Source of the DNA: Sitta carolinensis
Taxonomy: Eukaryota; Chordata; Aves; Passeriformes; Sittidae
Length of the DNA: 64,000 nucleotides
Assembly (NCBI GenBank): GCA_032173965.1
Contig: CM063287.1
Coordinates: forward strand, 10,979,859-11,043,858
Direction: 5' to 3'
The notes under the pieces are model-generated. The model did not search any database and had not been told where the DNA came from. It worked only from the letters and a program-made list of their open reading frames with translations. Shown piece after piece: positions 63,904 to 64,000 of this stretch. The stretch's first letter is position 1. Each line of letters starts with the position of its first letter. The position numbers and the translations under genes were made by a program.

Positions 63904-64000
63904 CTAAATATATTAAAAAATACATAAAAACATAGAAAAATTAATTTAATATTCATAAAACTAACAAAAAAAAATAAAATATAGTAATGCAATTCTAATC

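Noticed and set aside
1..64000. CRISPR array, operon, prophage or other prokaryotic system
   Set aside because: The only regular repeats are the minisatellite and microsatellites. Gene structure is spliced and vertebrate.

Overview
The window looks like nuclear DNA from a bird, most likely a passerine. Three things point there. There are several CR1 retrotransposon pieces with the typical avian CR1 3' region. There is a chimeric SINE at about 34.2 kb with a tRNA-derived head and a CR1-like tail, like TguSINE1 of songbirds. The one recognisable gene has a vertebrate protein sequence with short, AT-rich introns. No bacterial, organellar or plasmid features are seen.

The right third (about 44.3-63.9 kb, minus strand) holds most of BMS1, the GTPase-family ribosome biogenesis factor of the small-subunit processome. 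I place 18 coding exons whose splice phases all fit, giving an uninterrupted 1098-residue C-terminal part plus stop. The N-terminal GTPase (P-loop) exons lie beyond base 64000. A poly(A) signal with a U/GU-rich downstream element follows the stop codon. The introns carry two CR1 copies (48.6-49.7 and 50.2-50.4 kb), a third at 58.7 kb, and a probable solo LTR (51.15-51.94 kb) that ends about 20 bp from a 5' splice site. The exon beside that LTR is strikingly GC-rich.

Between the BMS1 3' end and about 41.7 kb lies a CpG-rich minisatellite of about 13 units of 68 bp (41.67-42.56 kb). The remaining left part (1-41.6 kb) is AT-rich and has no exon, RNA gene or long ORF that I can recognise. It contains one SINE, one possible LTR scrap, short microsatellites, A-runs and a few perfect palindromes. 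In human, the gene downstream of BMS1 is RET. By synteny this stretch may be the intergenic interval on the RET side of BMS1, but no RET exon is seen here.

I found no convincing undescribed system. The points most worth a second look are the GC-rich exon next to an LTR, the minisatellite with its interspersed unit variants, the microsatellite expansion inside a CR1 coding region, and the strand bias of long A-runs.
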